Shown one piece after another: positions 50,517-55,506 of a stretch of 55,506 nt of DNA. Under the pieces are notes generated by a model. That model was given only the letters and a program-made list of their open reading frames with translations. It was not told the DNA's origin and did no database searches. The stretch's first letter is position 1. Every line of letters begins with the position of its first letter. Both the position numbers and the translations under genes were made by a program. The stretch comes from JADKIH01 sp031427625 (lineage in GTDB: Bacteria > Bacteroidota > Bacteroidia > AKYH767-A > 2013-40CM-41-45): positions 1 to 55,506 of the forward strand of contig JANPNV010000070.1 in NCBI GenBank assembly GCA_031427625.1. Reading direction: 5' to 3'.

Positions 50517-52571
50517 ATGAAAAATGCATTACTTCTTATCGTATTATTTCTATGTATTGCAACAGCACGTGCTGTATGTCCGGGTGGGCAGGTTGAAGTC
50601 ACCATAGAGGTTCACACAGATGATTATGGATATGAAAGTTATTGGCAACTGGTACCAGCAGGAAATACCTGTGGATCCGGAACAATATTTTCGGGTGGGA
50701 ATGCTGCTGTTGGATGTAGTGGTGGTGGACAACAATCAGTAATTAGCGGAGGTTATGCTAATAATGCAGTTATAAGTCAAGGCCCCTGGTGCTTAACGTC
50801 CGGAGGATCTTATGATATTATTTTTGTTGACGATTATGGAGATGGCGGAACGGCCTTCACCATTTTTATTGATGGCTTGCCTATTTATTCAGGTCTTACC
50901 GGAAGTGGAAATGGAGCAGGAACACGGATCAATTTTATTGCGCAGCCTGCATCTACCTCTGATGCCAGTTGCAGAAAAATCACAACACATTCTTATGTAA
51001 ATTTCGGAAACACAAATCTTTCTGCATGGGTTTCTAATAAAAGCTCTGTTACATTAAATACTGTTGATCTTTATTACAAAGTTGATAATGGATTTAGCCA
51101 GCTGAATACAGTTACCGGATTGAACATTGCTCCATTTGATTCGGCGCTAATCACGCATTCAATTCCTTGGACAGTTTCCTCAACAGGTGATTACGCTATT
51201 ACCATGTGGACATCAAATCCGAATGGAAACGCTGACTTAAATTATTTTAATGATACAACACATAAAATTATTTCAGCAGGACCGCCTACTCCAAACATCA
51301 TCGATGATTATATCGGTGTAGCACCTGTGTTAACCGAGATAGGAGGACATGCAGACAGTATTGCTGAGCCAACAGATCTTGATTTTCATCCTGTATTAAC
51401 CCGCAATGAATTATGGGTAGTTCTAAGAAGCACTGAAGCCATCGGAGGAACTACAGTAAAATTCAATAATGCCGGACAGCCAAATCAAAGATTCAAATGG
51501 CAAAAGGACGGAAACGCATGGCACTTCATGTCACTTCCAACCGGAATTGCTTTTAGTGATAATGCAAATTTCGCAACATCTCCCGGAGTGTTCGATGCGA
51601 ATCACAGCGGAGGCTCTCCGTTTACAGGACCTACACTCTGGTCTAGCGACTCAATAATCTACGCTCAGCCATCAGGCGGAAATGGAAGCCATCTCGATAT
51701 GCTACATCAAAGTCCATATTGCATGGGTATCTGCAACGAAGTGGAAAATAAGTTCTGGGCATTCGATGATAACGATCAGGATATCGTATCCTATGATTTT
51801 GTAAAAGATCATGGTCCGGGAAACAGCGATCACAGCGACGGAATTATTCGCAGGTATTCAGGAATGGGACTTGCCGGCGATCCTCAACATCTAATTCCTA
51901 GTCACCTTATCCTCGACAAAACAACTGGGATACTTTATATCGCCGATACGGATAACGGAAGAATTGTAATGATGGATATTCACTCAGGAATGTTTGTGCA
52001 AAATCTGACTCCTTCTGAACCTGTTGCCGAATACAGCACTTGGTCGAATGTAACATGGTCTGTCTTCGCCGGTTCAGGATTAGTGTCTCCAAGCGGAATA
52101 GATTTGATTGATAACAGAATAATAGTTTCTGATTATGCTTCTGGTGATATTGTCATATATGATAATAGCAGTTCAACAGGAGTTGAAATGGGACGCATCG
52201 TTACTGGAACTCCTGGTGTTGCAGGAGTAAAAATAGGACCTGATGGGAAAATCTGGTATGTAAATACTATAACAAATCAGGTTATCAGAATCGATGGAAT
52301 GTCTGTAGGAATTATGGATCATTCAGCAGATAATTTTTCAGTTTACCCGAATCCGGCATCAGATAAAATAAATATTTTATTGAATGGAAATTCTGCTTCA
52401 GAAAGTATTATCAGAGTTATGGACGCAAAAGGATCTGTCGTCCTCACCGATAAAATTTCCAAAGGCGAAAAGCAGATAAGCTTAAATGTTAGCAATCTTT
52501 CTTCTGGTGTTTATTCTCTTTCAATATCAAGTCCGGAAAGTGTGATTGTTAAGAAATTTGTACGGCAGTAA
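50517..52571 (+). CDS. Secreted beta-propeller protein with T9SS type A domain
   Basis: 684 aa. Signal peptide 1-about 18 (MKNALLLIVLFLCIATARAV). An N-terminal Cys-containing beta domain (about 20-145, CPGGQVEVTIEVHTDDYGYE) has the phrase DDYGDGGTAFTIFIDGL. A CARDB-like part (about 155-250) is followed by NHL-type propeller strands (IPSHLILDKTTGILYIADTD, DLIDNRIIVSDYASGDIVIY, GVKIGPDGKIWYVNTITNQV). The C-terminal domain begins FSVYPNPASDKINILL and ends KKFVRQ. No enzyme motif is seen. It is likely displayed on the surface. It has a partial promoter match (AATATTTG, 50487-50494). Confidence 0.82.
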   Translation: MKNALLLIVLFLCIATARAVCPGGQVEVTIEVHTDDYGYESYWQLVPAGNTCGSGTIFSGGNAAVGCSGGGQQSVISGGYANNAVISQGPWCLTSGGSYDIIFVDDYGDGGTAFTIFIDGLPIYSGLTGSGNGAGTRINFIAQPASTSDASCRKITTHSYVNFGNTNLSAWVSNKSSVTLNTVDLYYKVDNGFSQLNTVTGLNIAPFDSALITHSIPWTVSSTGDYAITMWTSNPNGNADLNYFNDTTHKIISAGPPTPNIIDDYIGVAPVLTEIGGHADSIAEPTDLDFHPVLTRNELWVVLRSTEAIGGTTVKFNNAGQPNQRFKWQKDGNAWHFMSLPTGIAFSDNANFATSPGVFDANHSGGSPFTGPTLWSSDSIIYAQPSGGNGSHLDMLHQSPYCMGICNEVENKFWAFDDNDQDIVSYDFVKDHGPGNSDHSDGIIRRYSGMGLAGDPQHLIPSHLILDKTTGILYIADTDNGRIVMMDIHSGMFVQNLTPSEPVAEYSTWSNVTWSVFAGSGLVSPSGIDLIDNRIIVSDYASGDIVIYDNSSSTGVEMGRIVTGTPGVAGVKIGPDGKIWYVNTITNQVIRIDGMSVGIMDHSADNFSVYPNPASDKINILLNGNSASESIIRVMDAKGSVVLTDKISKGEKQISLNVSNLSSGVYSLSISSPESVIVKKFVRQ

Positions 52572-52595
52572 AACAGATTTTAAAACAATTTGTTT

Positions 52596-54455
52596 CTAAT
52601 ACTTTTTGTAATTATCATACAATACTTGCACAAAAGATTGTCCGTCGGTTCGCATACTATCAAGATGATTTTGTGAAACATTATATGATCGGGCAATAAA
52701 TTTATTTCTGTTATAAGAATATCCAAACCAGTAATCAGGATCAATCCATCCAACGAGGTGATCAATCTGATAATAGGCAAATGGTTTTACAGTGGGGTTA
52801 AGTAAATTTTTGCTCCACATAAACTGACTTGCAGCTTTCATCTTTAGCTGAGGCAACAGTGTCCCTGCAAGATCATGATGACCACCAAGTTTTTTTACAA
52901 TTGCCCCTCTAAATTCAGATTTAATAACATCACCGAAAAATATCAGCGGTATTCTGTGACTGTCAGGATAGTAAACATTCCTATGCATTGGCAGACTATG
53001 TCCGTGATCAGCTGCTATAATAAAGAGGGTGTTTTTATACCATGATTGCTCTTTTGCCTGCGACAGAAATTGTCCGATAACAGCATCAGTATATGCAGCC
53101 GAATTACGGAACTGGTCTGCGTCAGATGTACCGGGAAAACGTGCAATTCCCGGAACGTCGAAGGGCTCATGATTACTAAGCGTCATTACTACAGAGAAGA
53201 ATGGTTGTTTGCTAAGGTTCAGATCATTCAGTTGGTGACTTAAAACAAATTCGTCTTGAATGCCCCAGCCTCCGCGCGGAATGGAAGCAGGAAAACCATT
53301 CTCGTCAGTGATCTTTTGAAATTTTTGTTTAAGGCAGTAAACATTCATATTGGAAAAATTACTTTCTCCACCATAATAAAACGAAGTGGAGTAACCTTTC
53401 TCAAGAAACAATATAGGCAGTGATGGAAGTTTAATAAGTTTTTCAGTCGAACGCATGATGGAATAATATGGCGTTGCAGGCCATCCGTTCAGCAATGAAA
53501 CAATTCCCTGGTCTGTTCTTGTTCCGCTTGCATAAATAGAATTAAAAGAAACTCCTTCGCCAATCAATCGGTCTATCGTCGGACTTATACCTTTTTCTCC
53601 TCCCATCGATTCAACAACATCGGCGGTAAAGCTTTCTAAAATCAAGATGACGATATTCGGTTTTATGGTAGTTAAGATTTCCGGAAACGAGTCAGGAACA
53701 CAGGCGAATAATTCCTTCACATTTTTTTTTGCATCATCTTCCGGAAAAATTTCGAATGGGTTACCATCAAAAATTCCTGCACGATAAATATCGTTGGCCA
53801 GATGCCAGACAGGATTAATCGCCGCCTGATTGTTAAAGTCGTTGTCGGAGAAACTGATCAGACTTTCATTCATAGGCAGTTTTTGTAATCCGCCACGCAT
53901 CATCACAACAGCAACCACTGTTATCAATATAAATCCTGATGCTTTCTTATGCCATTGGCTTATGACGGGCTGTAAAAAACGGAATGCATACCGACGGAAT
54001 AAATAGATAGCGACAACTATGAATAATATTAATAAGATTATCGTAGAGAGTCCCTGAAAAAATGTGAATGAGGAAAATATCTGAGCGAAATCTTTCAGGT
54101 ATGATAAGGCACGGAAGTTAAGCAGGCTTCCCCAATATTTATATAAAATCACATTTGCCGGCAACATCAGGCAAATAAGAATCAATATAAATAGATGGTA
54201 AAAGTATTCTAGTTTCTTTAATATATTCGATGGAAAAAAAAGATAGGGTAAGGTGATAATTAAAGCTGGCAGCATGAAATAGAAAATGACGGATAAGTCC
54301 ATTCTCATGCCATGTATGAATGATGGTAATGCATTTATCCATGAAAAGTCATTCACCTGATTTTTATTAACCAGGATAAAGAAGAATCGGGCGATGCCGA
54401 ATAACAGAATATAAAAAAAGATAATTTTGAGAAAGTGTGTAAATATTTTCTTCAC
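52596..54455 (-). CDS. LtaS-type membrane sulfatase/phosphotransferase family protein
   Basis: 619 aa from GTG 54455 (no ATG is available in frame). Five N-terminal membrane helices (about 1-190) lead to an extracytoplasmic alkaline-phosphatase/sulfatase fold. IVILILESFTADVVESMGG holds the metal Glu; the nucleophile Thr is in YASGTRTDQGIVSLLNGWPA; SFYYGGESNFSNMN and FFSVVMTLSNHEPFDVPG match LtaS-like enzymes; the late metal site is FIIAADHGHSLPMHRNVYYP. In Gram-negatives such proteins often modify lipid or glycan head groups, for example phosphoglycerol transfer. The substrate is unknown. It ends 24 bases from the previous gene, tail to tail. Confidence 0.88.
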   Translation of the reverse strand: MKKIFTHFLKIIFFYILLFGIARFFFILVNKNQVNDFSWINALPSFIHGMRMDLSVIFYFMLPALIITLPYLFFPSNILKKLEYFYHLFILILICLMLPANVILYKYWGSLLNFRALSYLKDFAQIFSSFTFFQGLSTIILLILFIVVAIYLFRRYAFRFLQPVISQWHKKASGFILITVVAVVMMRGGLQKLPMNESLISFSDNDFNNQAAINPVWHLANDIYRAGIFDGNPFEIFPEDDAKKNVKELFACVPDSFPEILTTIKPNIVILILESFTADVVESMGGEKGISPTIDRLIGEGVSFNSIYASGTRTDQGIVSLLNGWPATPYYSIMRSTEKLIKLPSLPILFLEKGYSTSFYYGGESNFSNMNVYCLKQKFQKITDENGFPASIPRGGWGIQDEFVLSHQLNDLNLSKQPFFSVVMTLSNHEPFDVPGIARFPGTSDADQFRNSAAYTDAVIGQFLSQAKEQSWYKNTLFIIAADHGHSLPMHRNVYYPDSHRIPLIFFGDVIKSEFRGAIVKKLGGHHDLAGTLLPQLKMKAASQFMWSKNLLNPTVKPFAYYQIDHLVGWIDPDYWFGYSYNRNKFIARSYNVSQNHLDSMRTDGQSFVQVLYDNYKKY

Positions 54456-54721
54456 CGATGCTTAATTATTTTTACCGGCCAAAGATCGTAAAGAAAAGGG
54501 AACTTTTGCTGATGCAAGGCAATGTTCTCAAAGTACGATTTCTTAATAACAGGAATATATGGTTATCGCCTTTGTGGCAATACTTACATTAACCCATTTT
54601 TTAAAGTCGTTGCCATGTCTAATAACGATGATTGTAGAATCAAGAGATTTAGTATGTTTTTTTCTCCATATTTCGCTCGTTTTTAAAATGGAATCTTATA
54701 TTTATCATCAACCAATAATAT

Positions 54722-55506
54722 ATGAACTTAGCTAAGAAATATTTTCTTTTAATTTCCCTACTTCCTGCATTGAGTTCCTTCGCGCAATCTGGATGTACAG
54801 ATTATCGGGCAACGAACTTTGATCCTGTTGCAGTAATAAATGACGGCAGTTGTATTTATCCAAACACGTCATTACCGCTTACATTCAAATGTTATATCGA
54901 CTCTATCAATCTTATCGAAACATCAGGAATCGTAAATCAGAATAATAATTTCTGGACTCATGTCGACAACACCGATAATTCAATTTATAGAATTGATACT
55001 CTCACGAAATCAATCTTCCAGAAAGTGACAATAAACAATTCAACTAATTATGATTGGGAAGACATTACTTCCGATAGCAATCATATTTATGTCGGAGACG
55101 TTGGTAATAATTATGGCAACCGAACCAACCTGCGCTTTTACAAAGTGTTGAAATCAGATATTACACCAACGTCCGTAACCGTTAATGCAGGAAGAATAAA
55201 TTTCAGCTATTCTGATCAGGTTAATTTTACGGTGAATCATAATTATAATTTCTATGATTGCGAGGCATTCATTTACCTGAATGATTCAATTCATATGTTT
55301 ACAAAAGGATGGGTAAATAGATGGACGAAGCATTATGTTCTTCCGGCAGATACAGGAATTCAGGTCGCGCAGCTTGTAGATAGTTTTAACGTAGGCGGAT
55401 TAATTACATCTGCAGCAATTCAGGGTGATAGTCTTGTCGTCCTGCTTGGACTTAATTTTTCAGGAGGGAATAATTGTTTTATATGGATGTTGAACAAGTT
55501 TTCAGG
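54722..55506 (+). CDS. Secreted protein, N-terminal part (cut by the window edge)
   Basis: ATG 54722 opens 261 codons that run off the right edge without a stop. Signal peptide MNLAKKYFLLISLLPALSSF (then AQ). A short CTDYRATNFDPVAVINDGSC segment (25-44) is the Cys-Asp-rich repeat often seen in Bacteroidota secreted proteins. The rest has beta-propeller-like strands (NHIYVGDVGNNYG, FYDCEAFIYLNDSIHMFTKG). A T9SS domain is expected at the missing C-terminus but cannot be seen. The gene is divergent from the sulfatase across 266 bases that hold nothing else I can support. Confidence 0.8.
   Translation, partial: MNLAKKYFLLISLLPALSSFAQSGCTDYRATNFDPVAVINDGSCIYPNTSLPLTFKCYIDSINLIETSGIVNQNNNFWTHVDNTDNSIYRIDTLTKSIFQKVTINNSTNYDWEDITSDSNHIYVGDVGNNYGNRTNLRFYKVLKSDITPTSVTVNAGRINFSYSDQVNFTVNHNYNFYDCEAFIYLNDSIHMFTKGWVNRWTKHYVLPADTGIQVAQLVDSFNVGGLITSAAIQGDSLVVLLGLNFSGGNNCFIWMLNKFS

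Overview
The window comes from a Bacteroidota chromosome, probably a Sphingobacteriia/Chitinophagia/Flavobacteriia-type free-living or uncultured member. Evidence: several secreted proteins end in type IX secretion (T9SS) sorting domains (type A at 1392-5837, 29377-30981, 31264-32871 and 50517-52571; type B at 43338-43772). Promoters match the Bacteroidota form TTG-N18..20-TAnnTTTG, and Shine-Dalgarno sequences are scarce. DUF4175, DUF6427-like and HU-CCDC81/SPOR proteins are present. By eye the DNA is AT-rich, except for a small GC-rich repeat island at 1-250. I see no insertion sequence, prophage, CRISPR array or plasmid function.

Layout. 1-8.9 kb is accessory: GC-rich repeats, a membrane-anchored PD-(D/E)XK-like protein, a 1481-aa secreted PPC-repeat protein with a small exported partner, a T9SS-domain relic, PhnB-like and OsmC proteins, and a coiled-coil/winged-helix protein. 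9-18.4 kb carries an RlmI-like methyltransferase, NhaD, DUF4175, an anti-sigma-type ATPase, a beta-barrel protein, YbeY and a membrane protein. 18.4-28.7 kb is mostly housekeeping: a 55-aa membrane protein, PurD, a PccB-type carboxyltransferase, TrpS, the yceI-pirin-marR stress cluster with a palindromic operator, an HU/SPOR protein, RpoN and a PAP2-like protein. 28.8-33.4 kb holds a CAU-anticodon tRNA, a 22-bp perfect hairpin, and two tandem arylsulfotransferase-like genes, the second broken. 33.4-43.8 kb contains an SdiA-regulated-like lipoprotein, a YihX-like HAD phosphatase, methylmalonyl-CoA epimerase, a PAS histidine kinase, a Lys/Ala-rich micro-gene with its own operator-like repeat, promoter and terminator, a dipeptide epimerase, AspS, a beta-barrel protein, TadA, two single-domain response regulators and a minimal T9SS type B protein. 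43.9-50.4 kb has a bacilliredoxin, PlsC and the fatty-acid operon yceD-rpmF-plsX-fabH-accB-accC. 50.5-55.5 kb has a secreted beta-propeller protein, an LtaS-type sulfatase-fold membrane enzyme and the start of another secreted protein.

How genes may work together. plsX, fabH, accB and accC, with plsC nearby, serve fatty acid and phospholipid synthesis. The PccB-type subunit and the epimerase belong to propionyl-CoA/methylmalonyl-CoA metabolism. YceI, pirin and MarR look like one stress-responsive unit. The T9SS cargo proteins need secretion machinery that is not encoded here.

The most unusual items are the 22-residue Lys/Ala micro-gene (37753-37989), the exact 9-bp-arm operator over the yceI promoter, the heptad (7-bp period) repeats abutting promoters at fabH and trpS, the membrane-tethered nuclease-fold protein, and the mosaic tandem arylsulfotransferase pseudogene. 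All family calls are from reading the sequence; no searches were run.
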